64,000 nt of DNA from Carboxylicivirga taeanensis (GTDB taxonomy: Bacteria > Bacteroidota > Bacteroidia > Bacteroidales > Marinilabiliaceae). Shown in pieces: positions 26,382 through 35,386 of this stretch (position 1 is its first letter; every line of letters starts with the position of its first letter). The notes below the pieces were generated by a model. That model had not been told where the DNA came from. It did no database searches and was given only the letters and a program-made list of their open reading frames with translations. A program made the translations under genes and the position numbers. The stretch is from assembly GCF_051851475.1 (NCBI RefSeq), contig NZ_JBPUSJ010000004.1, positions 310,001-374,000 of the forward strand, written 5' to 3'.

Positions 26382-27634
26382 ATGCTTTTGTAAAATGATT
26401 CAGCGGCCTCTTCATTGGCTTCCCAGCTGTAGTTCGACTGTAAAAAGCTGATGGCCGAACCGTAAGTTTCCATGTGGTTAATTTGATCGAGTGTTTGATT
26501 AAAAAGGTCAGCGTTATTACTAAATAATTCGCGTTGATAATAGAAGCGGTCATTGAGTCCAAATGCCTGACGCACGTCTTTCACCGGTTTTCCTATTTGC
26601 TTAATATCCTGGGTTTGCTCCTTACGGCTGGCTATGGCTTCATTAACAGAAGAGCCTTCTTTTCTCATAACTTCTCCCAGGATAGCTGCTTTTGTTGGCT
26701 TAATTTCCTTTTTTATGTATGCGCCATCAGTGTCCGGTTTTTCAGTTCGGCTAACCACTTCTTGAGCGGCTGTTTCAATGTGAAGTTCAAAAGTTTTGTC
26801 TTCACCGGGTAATGTGTGGCTTACACTTGCCTGTGTATGGGTGTCAGCTGTTATTGCAGGCTCTGCAGGGGGCTTTGTTTCACCGTCACTCTTCAATGTT
26901 TCGCGGTCACTTGGTGTTGTGTCGCTTGCACTTGGCTTTGTAAGGATGTCAGTAGCTTTTGCAGGCTCAGCAGGGGGCTTTGTTTCACCGTCACTCTTCA
27001 ATGTTTCGCGGTCACTTGGTGTTGTGTCACTTGCACTGGGCTTTGTAAGGATGTCAGTAGCTTTTGCAGGCTCAGCAGGGGGCATTGTTTTACTGTCACT
27101 CTTCAATGTTTCCCCGTCATCTGGAGTTGTATGGCTTGCACCTGGCTTTGTAAGGATGTCAGCAGCCTTTGCAAGTCCTGTCGGGGGAACTGTTTCACTA
27201 TCAGTCTTCTCGGCTTCTTGCTTACTTGCCCCTGTATCGAAGGCATTGGTGTTAGCTTCAGTAGCAGTTTTTAACGCGTTCGATGTGGTTGAAGCATGAT
27301 TTTTTAGTTCATCCACTGCCTGAGTGGGAGCTTCGGCTCCGTGAGATTCACCTTGGGCAAACCGGCTTGATGATTCAGCATATGCTTCACTGTCATCGTT
27401 ACTTGATGAGGTTTTGGGCGCTGACGTTAGTAACGATTCAGGGCTGGGCTGAACTTTTTTTTCAGCATTAAGTTGCTCCAACAGGCTTAACTCCTCGCTA
27501 ATGTTTGCTATTTTAGTGCGGGTTAAATTGATAAAAGCCGAATTCAGCTCATGTTTTCCTTTGAAGGTGTTGACTAACGCGTGAACTTCTTTAATATCAT
27601 TCAGGATTATATCAATGAGTGCTTCCTTTTCCAT
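26363..27634 (-). CDS. Protein of unknown function with four 35-residue repeats
   Basis: A 423-residue soluble protein. Residues 1-60 are helical and acidic. Residues about 120-262 hold tandem 35-residue units (nucleotide period exactly 105) reading like ETKPPAEPAKATDILTKPSA; the two central copies are nearly identical and the outer ones diverged. The C-terminal 70 residues (FGLNDRFYYQRELF, NQTLDQINHMETYGSAI, EAAESFYKSIKRRFI) look like a conserved folded domain. The Pro/Ala/Thr/Lys repeats are probably a disordered spacer. It is divergent from tdk. Function unknown. Confidence 0.75.
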   Translation of the reverse strand: MEKEALIDIILNDIKEVHALVNTFKGKHELNSAFINLTRTKIANISEELSLLEQLNAEKKVQPSPESLLTSAPKTSSSNDDSEAYAESSSRFAQGESHGAEAPTQAVDELKNHASTTSNALKTATEANTNAFDTGASKQEAEKTDSETVPPTGLAKAADILTKPGASHTTPDDGETLKSDSKTMPPAEPAKATDILTKPSASDTTPSDRETLKSDGETKPPAEPAKATDILTKPSASDTTPSDRETLKSDGETKPPAEPAITADTHTQASVSHTLPGEDKTFELHIETAAQEVVSRTEKPDTDGAYIKKEIKPTKAAILGEVMRKEGSSVNEAIASRKEQTQDIKQIGKPVKDVRQAFGLNDRFYYQRELFSNNADLFNQTLDQINHMETYGSAISFLQSNYSWEANEEAAESFYKSIKRRFI

Positions 27635-27662
27635 AGCAGTAATGCGGTTTTTACATACCTTA

Positions 27663-27670
27663 CAAAGTTA
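27663..27670 (-). promoter_or_regulatory. -7 box for the repeat-protein gene
   Basis: On the minus strand the bases read TAACTTTG, matching TAnnTTTG, 29 bases upstream of the start codon at 27634. No clear -33 TTTG is seen. Confidence 0.35.
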
Positions 27671-27702
27671 ACGATTGCATTTAAATAATTAGGATACACT
27701 AA

Positions 27703-28278
27703 ATGTTTCTTGAAAATAAGGCCAATAGAGATTCACAAAAAGGTTGGATAGAGGTAATTGTAGGTTCCATGTTTTCGGGTAAAACCGAAGAATTATTACG
27801 CCGGCTTAAGCGGGCCAATATTGCGCGGCAGAAGGTTGAAATTTTTAAGCCAATGGTTGATGTGCGCTATAGCGAAGACGAGGTGGTTTCTCACGATGCC
27901 AATGCGATTCGCTCCACACCTGTCGAATCCTCTGGTAATATACTCCTCTTAAGCAGTAATGTGAGTGTGGTAGGTATTGATGAAGCACAGTTTTTCGATA
28001 ACGGATTGAGCGAAGTGTGCCGGCAGTTGGCAAACCAGGGCATAAGGGTAATTGTGGCCGGTCTGGATATGGATTTTAAAGGCAAGCCTTTCGGGCCAAT
28101 CCCATCACTTCTGGCTACAGCCGAGTATGTAACAAAGGTGCATGCCATCTGTATGCGTTGTGGCGATCTGGCTCAATTTTCTCACCGTCTGTCAAATGAC
28201 GAAAAGCTGGTGGTGCTTGGTGAGAAAAACGAGTACGAGCCTTTATGTCGCTGTTGTTTTATGAAAGCAAATTCCTGA
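27703..28278 (+). CDS. tdk: Thymidine kinase
   Basis: A 191-residue type II thymidine kinase that phosphorylates thymidine in the salvage pathway. The P-loop is GSMFSGKTEELL (about residues 22-33), the catalytic base is in GIDEAQFF, and the lasso contains the zinc cysteines CMRCGD and CRCC near the C-terminus. It is one base ahead of the murF-alr gene and probably co-transcribed with it. Confidence 0.95.
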   Translation: MFLENKANRDSQKGWIEVIVGSMFSGKTEELLRRLKRANIARQKVEIFKPMVDVRYSEDEVVSHDANAIRSTPVESSGNILLLSSNVSVVGIDEAQFFDNGLSEVCRQLANQGIRVIVAGLDMDFKGKPFGPIPSLLATAEYVTKVHAICMRCGDLAQFSHRLSNDEKLVVLGEKNEYEPLCRCCFMKANS

Positions 28279-28279
28279 T

Positions 28280-30733
28280 ATGCTATATTCTGTCAATCAA
28301 TTGGCTCAATGGGCTTCGGCAACAATGAAGGGCAATGGTCATTTGCTGATTGAGAAGCTTGTGTTTGACAGCCGTAAAACCTTTACGTCTGATCACACGC
28401 TTTTTGTAGCAATAAAAAGCATTAACAACGATGGGCATCGGTATATTGGAGAACTGTATAAAAAGGGCATACGCGCTTTTATCGTTGAAGAGGAGGCGTA
28501 TATCGACTATAGTACTTATCCCGAAGCCGGTTTTATTGAATGCAAACAGTCGGTGCGTTGCCTGCAAGCCATAGCTGCAGCTATCAGGCAAACCTTTCAT
28601 GTGCCGTTTATTGGTATCACCGGCAGCAATGGTAAAACCATTGTAAAGGAGTGGTTGGCCCGCCTGCTGACGGGACGCTATAAAGTGGGGCGTTCACCTC
28701 GTAGTTTTAATAGCCAGCTTGGCGTAACCTTGTCCATTTGGATGCTCGAAAAGGATATTGATCTGGCTTTAATAGAAGCAGGTGTGTCGCAGCCTGACGA
28801 GATGCGGCCTCTGGCTGAATGTATCAAGCCGGACTTGGGAATTCTCACCAATTTTGGGCGGGCGCATCAGGAGAATTTTTCTTCCATGGAACAAAAGCTC
28901 GCCGAAAAACTTAATTTGTTCGAAACGGCACATACTATTTTCTGTCATGGTGATGATGAGTTTGTTTATCAGTCTGTTAATAAGCGCTATCCTCATAAGC
29001 AAATAGTTAGCTGTGGCCGGAGCGCCCATAACACACTAAGACTGCTGGAGCAAAGGAGCAACCAGGGAAGTTCGGTACTTCAACTGAGTTATAAAAACGA
29101 GTGTTTTGCAATTGATTTTCCTCATCAGGACCGCATATCGGTAGATAACCTTTTAATCTGTGCATGTGTAGCTCTTGAGCTGGGGGTGCCAGTGAAGCAC
29201 ATCAGGATAGAGGCGCCACAACTGACGTCCATTGCCATGCGCCTGGAACAGAAAGAGGGCATTAATAACTGTCTGCTGATTGATGATGGCTACAATGCCG
29301 ATCTCACAGCTTTGGAACTGGGGCTTGATTTCCTCAACCAGATGGGGGCAAAGCGGGGACTGTCCAAAACGCTCATATTATCCGATATCTACCAGAGCGG
29401 CATGGACGACCAGGCTCTTTATAAGCAAATACAGTTGTTAGCTAAGGAGAAGGGTGTGGAGAAGCTCATTGGTGTGGGAGAGCGTTTATACACGGCCATG
29501 AAAGGGGTTAATGCCTATCGTTCAACCAGTGATTTTCTGTCAAGGGTAGACGTTAATTCATTTGAAAATGAGGCTATCCTGCTAAAAGGATCACGTCATT
29601 TTGCCTTCGAAAAAATAGCGGCATTGCTCGAACAGAGGCGCCATAAAACACAATTGGAGATTAATCTTAATGCTCTGGCGCATAATGTGCAACATTTCCG
29701 TTCAAAGCTGAATAATTCAACTCGGCTACTGGCTATGGTAAAAGCTTTTTCATACGGAACCGGGGCATTCGAAATTGCCAATTTGTTGCAGCATCAAAAA
29801 GTGGATTACCTGGGTGTTGCCTTCGCCGATGAGGGCATTGAGCTCCGCAAGGCTGGCATTACGCTGCCAATTATTGTAATGAATCCCGAATTGGCCAGTT
29901 TCTCGGCCATGCTGGAGTACGAGTTGGAGCCTGAAATATATAGTTTACAGGTATTGGATGCCTACCTAAAGGCTGTTGAGCGGCAGGGTTTAACCAATGT
30001 GCCTGTGCATATAAAAGTGGATACGGGAATGAACCGTTTAGGGTTTTTGCCCTCTGAACTTCAGGATTTGATAGAGCGTTTGCAGGTAGCACCGCAGCTA
30101 AAGGTAAAAAGTGTGTTTTCACACTTGGCTGGGAGTGATGAGGCCATTCATGATGGTTTTACAGAAAAGCAGATTACTGGTTTTCGGGAGGCATGCACCT
30201 TTTTGGAAAACGGCTTGGGCTATTTTGTTATCAAGCATATTCTTAACTCAGCTGGCATTGAGCGCTTCCCCGAGGCTCAAATGGATATGGTGCGCCTGGG
30301 CATTGGTATGTATGGCGTATCGGCCATAAATGATGTAGCTTTGCAGCAGGTGAATACACTAAAATCCTATGTTTCCCAATTGAAAACTGTTAAGGCAGGA
30401 GCAACAATAGGGTATAGCCGAAAGGGAACAAGCACTAAAGAGCGCCAGATCGCCATCATACCAATTGGTTATGCTGATGGTTACAGTCGCCGCCTGAGTA
30501 ATGGAGTTGGGCAAGTGCTAATCAACGGGCAAAGAGCTTCTATAGTAGGAAATATTTGTATGGATATGTGCATGGCCGATGTGACTTCGATTCAAGTACG
30601 TGAAGGCGATGAGGTGCAGATTTTCGGGACCGGAATAAGCATCAGTGAACTTGCGGAACGCAGTGAAACCATCCCTTACGAAATATTAACCAGTATCAGC
30701 CGCCGGGTCAAGCGGGTTTATGTGATGGAGTAG
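28280..30733 (+). CDS. Bifunctional UDP-MurNAc-tripeptide:D-Ala-D-Ala ligase / alanine racemase
   Basis: An 817-residue fusion typical of Bacteroidota. Residues 1 to about 450 are MurF, with the ATP loop GITGSNGKTIVKEWL, NFGRAHQENF and IDDGYNADLTAL. The racemase starts around 455 (LEINLNALAHNVQHF); its PLP lysine is Lys488 in AMVKAFSYGTG, and the catalytic tyrosine is in TIGYSRKG. One protein thus makes D-alanine and adds D-Ala-D-Ala to the peptidoglycan precursor. No key residue appears missing. Confidence 0.95.
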   Translation: MLYSVNQLAQWASATMKGNGHLLIEKLVFDSRKTFTSDHTLFVAIKSINNDGHRYIGELYKKGIRAFIVEEEAYIDYSTYPEAGFIECKQSVRCLQAIAAAIRQTFHVPFIGITGSNGKTIVKEWLARLLTGRYKVGRSPRSFNSQLGVTLSIWMLEKDIDLALIEAGVSQPDEMRPLAECIKPDLGILTNFGRAHQENFSSMEQKLAEKLNLFETAHTIFCHGDDEFVYQSVNKRYPHKQIVSCGRSAHNTLRLLEQRSNQGSSVLQLSYKNECFAIDFPHQDRISVDNLLICACVALELGVPVKHIRIEAPQLTSIAMRLEQKEGINNCLLIDDGYNADLTALELGLDFLNQMGAKRGLSKTLILSDIYQSGMDDQALYKQIQLLAKEKGVEKLIGVGERLYTAMKGVNAYRSTSDFLSRVDVNSFENEAILLKGSRHFAFEKIAALLEQRRHKTQLEINLNALAHNVQHFRSKLNNSTRLLAMVKAFSYGTGAFEIANLLQHQKVDYLGVAFADEGIELRKAGITLPIIVMNPELASFSAMLEYELEPEIYSLQVLDAYLKAVERQGLTNVPVHIKVDTGMNRLGFLPSELQDLIERLQVAPQLKVKSVFSHLAGSDEAIHDGFTEKQITGFREACTFLENGLGYFVIKHILNSAGIERFPEAQMDMVRLGIGMYGVSAINDVALQQVNTLKSYVSQLKTVKAGATIGYSRKGTSTKERQIAIIPIGYADGYSRRLSNGVGQVLINGQRASIVGNICMDMCMADVTSIQVREGDEVQIFGTGISISELAERSETIPYEILTSISRRVKRVYVME

Positions 30734-30830
30734 AGAGGCTTATGTTTATAGCCTTAAAAATTACTTTTTAATAGTACGCGTCTTCACCTCAATGTTTGTC
30801 TTAGGTGTAGACCAATTTGTAATTTATAGA

Positions 30831-31139
30831 ATGAGTAATCAAACGGGTGATATTACCGATTTTGTAAAAGAGCATATACAATCATTAGATCCTTATGCTG
30901 AGATAATTGTTTTGCTCCCAAAGATGGGGGGTGTTCATGAAGACATCCAGGTTTATGTGTTAACCAACGAAAAGGTGGACTTTCAGCTTGAGCAGCAGTA
31001 CATGGATGCGCGCTATAAAGCAGAAATGCAGGCTGGTCAGTCTTTTTCGCTTTATATCTACGCTAAGGAGGCCTGGCATCAGCAGTTTAGAGACACTCCT
31101 GTTTACCAGCGTGTTCACAGCGAAGGAATTCACCTGTAG
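30831..31139 (+). CDS. Degenerate MNT-type nucleotidyltransferase-like protein
   Basis: A 102-residue protein whose pattern follows minimal nucleotidyltransferases of HEPN/MNT pairs: ITDFVKEHIQSLDPYAEIIVLLP, then an acidic loop, IQVYVLTNEKV, and a C-terminal helix with DARYKAEMQAGQSFSLYIYAKEAW. The GSRARG signature and the catalytic D-x-D are absent: VLLPKMGGVHED stands in their place. It is probably not an active transferase. I start it at ATG 30831, since the longer ORF from 30792 adds a segment with no resemblance. No HEPN partner is adjacent. Confidence 0.55.
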   Translation: MSNQTGDITDFVKEHIQSLDPYAEIIVLLPKMGGVHEDIQVYVLTNEKVDFQLEQQYMDARYKAEMQAGQSFSLYIYAKEAWHQQFRDTPVYQRVHSEGIHL

Positions 31140-31172
31140 GCAAGATGAATGACAGGAGGGATGCCGAAGTAA

Positions 31173-33065
31173 TTACGATAGGTGGAGGGGAAGAGCGAAG
31201 TAGAATACGGAGCCTTTCCCCGGCTCACTTTTAAGCCATATACGCCCCGAAAGTACCTCAACCATTTTTTGAGAGATGGCCAGACCTAAGCCGGCACCTT
31301 CATTTAGCGATGCTGAATGGCTGGCTTGCCAGAAAGGCTTAAAAACAGAGGGCTGATCGTTAGCGCTGATCCCAATTCCGGTATCCGAAACATAAAAAAT
31401 AATTTCGCTGTCAGTAGTTCTGAAACCAACTTCAATGGTTCCTTCGTGGGTATACTTAATGGCATTGGACAGCAGGTTGTTTAAAATGCGTTTGACAAGC
31501 AACTCATCCGATTTTAGGAGAGTGTCATCTTTACAGTCTGCTGCATTGTTTATCAAACTAACATTGTTTCTCGTACTTAATGAAAACAGGCTTATTCCTT
31601 CTTTTACCACCTCTTTGGCTGAGAATTCCGACATAGAAGGCTTGGTAATGCCCGAATCCATTTTTGCAACTTCAATAATATTGTTTAAGATGGCCAAAAG
31701 GTCGTGACCATTTTTAACAACCAGCCTTGCATATTGGCGCAGGGAATCATCATCGCTCAGTTCATCTTCAATTAACTGAGCAAAGCCCATAATGCTGTTC
31801 ATTGGGGTGCGCACTTCATGACTGATATTTGCCATAAATGCTTTTGTTAGACGCTCGCTTTCTGAGGCCTTTTCAATGGCCTTTTGTAAGTCAATGTTAA
31901 TGCTTTTCAGCTGTGTCTTTTCATTTTCCAAATCAGCGTTAGCCTTGTTCAGTTGCCTAATCATGTGCGATAACTGCTTTTGCATCCCATCAAACTCCCT
32001 GGCAAGCTGTCCAATTTCATCGCGCCGGTTCATAAGCTTGTCTTTCACGCCTACATTTGATTTAGAATGAGCTATTTGTTTAGATAACTGAGCTAAATCA
32101 ATTATTGGCATTGAGATGTTTTTAGCAATGCGGGAGGACATAAGCAGTGTCAGGAATAAGGCGATGAAGGTCAGCCATATGGTATTGTAGCCAATTACAT
32201 CCACAAAAGCGAGTAAGTCCTTTTGCGGAACAACCATAATCACCCTGTAGTCTGTTGTTCCCACTGTCATTGAAGCCAACTCGTAAGTCGTATCTTCGAG
32301 CCTTACCTCTCTTATTACCTGCTCATTGGAGCCATTCAGAAGCCTTTTTAGAATGGATGCCTCAAACAGCTTACTTAGGTTGCTGTTGATCTCTTCCATA
32401 TCTTCCGACAACAGTATCTTCCCATCTCTGTCGATGAGCCACAGGTGCGAATCGGGCGAAGGTTTATTCTCCTTAAACTGTTCTATGAGTATTGAGGGGT
32501 CAATGCCTACACCCGCCACCCCAACCGGTTGACTGGGACTTCCCATTATTACATTAACAAATAGCATTGATTGCTTCAGAACGTTGTTGAAGTCAAAATT
32601 GAGTGTGCTTTTTCGGGAATGACGCAAGGTTTCAAAAAACCAGCTGTCATCAGGGTCATCCTCCGATACAATATCCAGTAAATTATGGTCCTGGTACCAG
32701 TATTCATAGGTGGTGTTGCTAACCGCAAAAATGGTGGGATATTTTAACTCCTTATTGAGGAAGTTAAGCTTTTCAAGTGCTAATGCTTTTACATTAGGGT
32801 CCACCTCTTTCTGGCTGAACCATTGAATAAAGGCAGGGTCGTCGGCAATTGTGAGAGAGGTTTCCATGGCCTTTTCAAGTGTAATCAAAAGTTCACTCTG
32901 ATGGGCTCTAAGGTCGGTTATGAGCTGACGTTGATACACATCCTCCATTATTGCTCCCCGCACGGAATAGTAATGAACCCCACCAAGGGCTATCATGGTT
33001 ATTGTGGCAAGAAGGCCCATCACGAGGGCTATTTTATTCTTTATGGTGCGGGGTTGGTAGTTCAA
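31173..33065 (-). CDS. Membrane sensor histidine kinase with Cache-type periplasmic domain
   Basis: A 630-residue kinase. A membrane segment (11-31), an extracytoplasmic Cache-like domain (about 35-280, with VAGVGIDPSILIEQF and HLWLIDRDGKIL), a second membrane segment (295-312), HAMP (about 313-365), a coiled coil, a HisKA domain with His416 in ISHEVRTPMNSIMGFA, and an ATPase domain (NLLSNAIKYTHEG, DTGIGIS, VFKPFWQ, GAGLGLAIS). No receiver domain is fused and no regulator is adjacent, so its partner is elsewhere. A small-molecule ligand is expected from the Cache fold, identity unknown. Confidence 0.93.
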   Translation of the reverse strand: MNYQPRTIKNKIALVMGLLATITMIALGGVHYYSVRGAIMEDVYQRQLITDLRAHQSELLITLEKAMETSLTIADDPAFIQWFSQKEVDPNVKALALEKLNFLNKELKYPTIFAVSNTTYEYWYQDHNLLDIVSEDDPDDSWFFETLRHSRKSTLNFDFNNVLKQSMLFVNVIMGSPSQPVGVAGVGIDPSILIEQFKENKPSPDSHLWLIDRDGKILLSEDMEEINSNLSKLFEASILKRLLNGSNEQVIREVRLEDTTYELASMTVGTTDYRVIMVVPQKDLLAFVDVIGYNTIWLTFIALFLTLLMSSRIAKNISMPIIDLAQLSKQIAHSKSNVGVKDKLMNRRDEIGQLAREFDGMQKQLSHMIRQLNKANADLENEKTQLKSINIDLQKAIEKASESERLTKAFMANISHEVRTPMNSIMGFAQLIEDELSDDDSLRQYARLVVKNGHDLLAILNNIIEVAKMDSGITKPSMSEFSAKEVVKEGISLFSLSTRNNVSLINNAADCKDDTLLKSDELLVKRILNNLLSNAIKYTHEGTIEVGFRTTDSEIIFYVSDTGIGISANDQPSVFKPFWQASHSASLNEGAGLGLAISQKMVEVLSGRIWLKSEPGKGSVFYFALPLHLS

Positions 33066-33244
33066 ACTATTGACAATTTGCTGGTATCATTACTCATTAG
33101 CGAATATGCAGAATATAATTTGTTTAAGCAATGACAGAGCTGCTAAATGAAGTGCTTAATTAAACACTTTTACTTGTCGACGACAGAATATTATTAGGCT
33201 ATTTTATTTAAATTGTGCTACCAAACGAATAATTCAAGTATTAT

Positions 33245-33823
33245 ATGTCAACGATTCCAACGCGCGAACAAGCCCTTCAACTGTTTTTACAGTACAATAA
33301 AACCGATAGTTTATACCGCCATGCCATTGCTGTGGAGGCCGTGATGCGTCATTTTGCCAGACGCTACGGGGAGGATGAAGATAAATGGGGAGTTATCGGT
33401 TTGATTCATGACCTGGATTATGAACAGTTTCCGGAAGAGCATTGCAAGCAAACGGCTCTAATTTTGCAACAAGCTGAGTGGCCCGATGACTACATTCGTG
33501 CGGTACTAAGTCATGCCTGGGGTATTTGTACCGATGTGGAGCCGATTGAAAGAATGGAGAAGGTGCTGTTTGCTTGTGATGAACTGACCGGCCTCATCAC
33601 TACCGCTGTATTGGTACGGCCCGATAAGAGCCTTCACTCTTTAAGTGTTAAATCGGTTAAGAAGCGCTGGAAAGACAAACGCTTTGCCGCTAAAGTAGAT
33701 CGAAGCATTATCTCAAAAGGAGCCGATATGTTAGAGGTGTCTATTGATGAGCTCATTGAGGAAACTATTAGTGGAATGAAAAATGTAGCCGTGGCTTTGG
33801 GCCTGGATGGTGTTAAACAGTAA
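33245..33823 (+). CDS. HD-domain putative metal-dependent phosphohydrolase
   Basis: A 192-residue HD-superfamily protein. The first His is in YRHAIAVEAVMRHFA, the HD pair is in GLIHDLDYEQFPEEH, a further His in VLSHAWGI, and an Asp in FACDELTGLI. Such proteins hydrolyse phosphate esters or nucleotides; substrate unknown. It is 10 bases from the SDR gene, suggesting one transcript. Confidence 0.85.
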   Translation: MSTIPTREQALQLFLQYNKTDSLYRHAIAVEAVMRHFARRYGEDEDKWGVIGLIHDLDYEQFPEEHCKQTALILQQAEWPDDYIRAVLSHAWGICTDVEPIERMEKVLFACDELTGLITTAVLVRPDKSLHSLSVKSVKKRWKDKRFAAKVDRSIISKGADMLEVSIDELIEETISGMKNVAVALGLDGVKQ

Positions 33824-33833
33824 TTTTTTGGGA

Positions 33834-34586
33834 ATGAATACGAGTTTTAAAGATAAAGTGGTGCTGATTACAGGTGCTGGTAGTGGCATTGGTAAGGAGG
33901 TTGCAATGACTTATGCGCAAAGCAGTGCTCTTGTGCTTGCAGCAGATAAGGATCTACACTTGGTTGAAACGACTGTGGAGCAAATGAAGTTGATGGGAGG
34001 GAAGGCTTTTGCCTATCAGGTGGATGTGAGTGAGGCTGCAGCTGTTGAGCAGCTATTCAAAACCATACGAAAGGATTTTAAACGCCTGGATATTCTCATA
34101 AACAATGCGGGAATAACCTGCTGGAAATCACCCTATGACCTTTTGGTCGACGAATGGGATCAGGTGATAAATACCAATTTGCGTGGGACGTTCTTATGCG
34201 CAAGGGAAGCAGCCCGGCAGATGCGTCAGCAAAAGCTGGGGGCTATTGTGAACATTGCCTCTACACGTGCGCTGATGTCGGAACCTAATACCGAGGCATA
34301 TGCCGCCTCTAAAGGAGGCATTGTGGCCTTAACCCATGCCTTGGCCGCCTCTTTAGCTGCCGACAATATTCGGGTTAACTGCATTAGTCCTGGATGGATC
34401 GAAACCGGTGATTACGAGCTTTTACGAGCCGAAGATCATGCTCAGCACTTATCTGGTCGGGTGGGTAAGCCGGCTGATATTGCCAAAGCCTGCCTTTACC
34501 TCACACAAACTGATAATGCCTTTATTAATGGCACCAACCTGGTGATTGATGGCGGAATGACCCATAAAATGATTTACGAGGACTAA
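33834..34586 (+). CDS. Short-chain dehydrogenase/reductase
   Basis: A 250-residue classical SDR. The cofactor motif is LITGAGSGIGKEVA; NNAG lies in ILINNAGITC; the catalytic Tyr and Lys are in YAASKGG, preceded by the Ser of NIASTRA; the C-terminal NLVIDGGMT is typical. ATG 33834 is used because the upstream ATG 33807 lies inside the previous gene and adds residues with no family match. Asp in AADKD after beta-2 suggests NAD preference. Substrate unknown. Confidence 0.9.
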   Translation: MNTSFKDKVVLITGAGSGIGKEVAMTYAQSSALVLAADKDLHLVETTVEQMKLMGGKAFAYQVDVSEAAAVEQLFKTIRKDFKRLDILINNAGITCWKSPYDLLVDEWDQVINTNLRGTFLCAREAARQMRQQKLGAIVNIASTRALMSEPNTEAYAASKGGIVALTHALAASLAADNIRVNCISPGWIETGDYELLRAEDHAQHLSGRVGKPADIAKACLYLTQTDNAFINGTNLVIDGGMTHKMIYED

Positions 34587-34638
34587 GAGCAGCAGGTGAT
34601 GCCTGCAGCCTGCAGCCTTCAGGCAATTGGCTATTGGT

Positions 34639-34662
34639 GCCGGTCTGCCGTGACCGGCTTTT
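34639..34662 (+). terminator. Stem-loop terminator after the SDR gene
   Basis: GCCGGTC (34639-34645) pairs with GACCGGC (34652-34658) around a six-base loop and is followed by TTTTC, ending the HD-SDR transcript. It abuts the stop of the convergent response regulator. Confidence 0.65.
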
Positions 34663-35361
34663 CTATCGAACCAGAAATAAGTACCCTTTACCCCTGAGCG
34701 TTTGAATCTCGATGTTTTCATCCTCGCTAAAGTAGTTGCGCAGTTTTTTAACGTATACATCCAGGTTGCGGGAATTAAAAAACGAATCATCACCCCAAAT
34801 GGTTAGCAGCAGCTCCTTGCGTTCGATGATCTGACTGCCTTTTGAAGCCATCATCTGAAGTAACTCACCTTCGCGGCTCGATAGATTGATGATGCCCGAC
34901 GGGGCTTCGAGCTCATAGCGTTGAGGTCTGAACTTATATTTGCCAATTGTGATTTCTTCGGGTTGGTTATCGCCTATGTGATGGCCGCCATGAAGCTGCT
35001 GCAACTGTAGTTGGTTATTGATGCGTACAATGAGCTCTTCAATACTAAAGGGTTTCCGAATATAGTCAGTGCCTCCTGCTTCAAAGCCTTGCACAAGGTC
35101 TTCGGTGTTCACTTTGGCAGTTAGAAAAATAATTGGCAGCTGTGGTCGTTGCTGCTTGATGCTTCGGCACAGCTCGTAACCATCCATGTTAGGAAGCATT
35201 ATATCTAACACACAGACATCGGGTTCAAACGATTCGAAATGGTCCATCACCCTTCCGCCATCTTGCTCCCAGCTTACTTCAAACCCTTGCAAGCGCAAGG
35301 TGTCAAAAACAATTTTACCGAGGCTGGGTTCGTCTTCCACGTAAAGTATTTTTTTCTTCAT
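34663..35361 (-). CDS. OmpR/RprY-type response regulator
   Basis: A 232-residue two-component regulator. The receiver domain begins ILYVEDEPSLG, the phospho-acceptor is Asp53 in CVLDIMLPNMDG, and Lys is in FLTAK. The C-terminal winged helix (about 130-232) carries INLSSREGELLQMMAS and NLDVYVKKLRNYF, with RGKGYLF at the end. I take ATG 35361, not the ATG 12 bases upstream, because MKKKILYVEDE is the usual start. It is 25 bases after the partner kinase gene. TTAACCT repeats near 36928-36965 are candidate targets. Confidence 0.93.
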   Translation of the reverse strand: MKKKILYVEDEPSLGKIVFDTLRLQGFEVSWEQDGGRVMDHFESFEPDVCVLDIMLPNMDGYELCRSIKQQRPQLPIIFLTAKVNTEDLVQGFEAGGTDYIRKPFSIEELIVRINNQLQLQQLHGGHHIGDNQPEEITIGKYKFRPQRYELEAPSGIINLSSREGELLQMMASKGSQIIERKELLLTIWGDDSFFNSRNLDVYVKKLRNYFSEDENIEIQTLRGKGYLFLVR

Positions 35362-35386
35362 TGTAATCGGCAATTAGTGCGCATTC

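Noticed and set aside
26796..27299. Two long + strand frames (about 150-167 codons) opposite the repeat protein
   Set aside because: They follow the 105-base repeat periodicity of the minus-strand gene and give Cys/Ser/Phe-rich translations without domain or signal.
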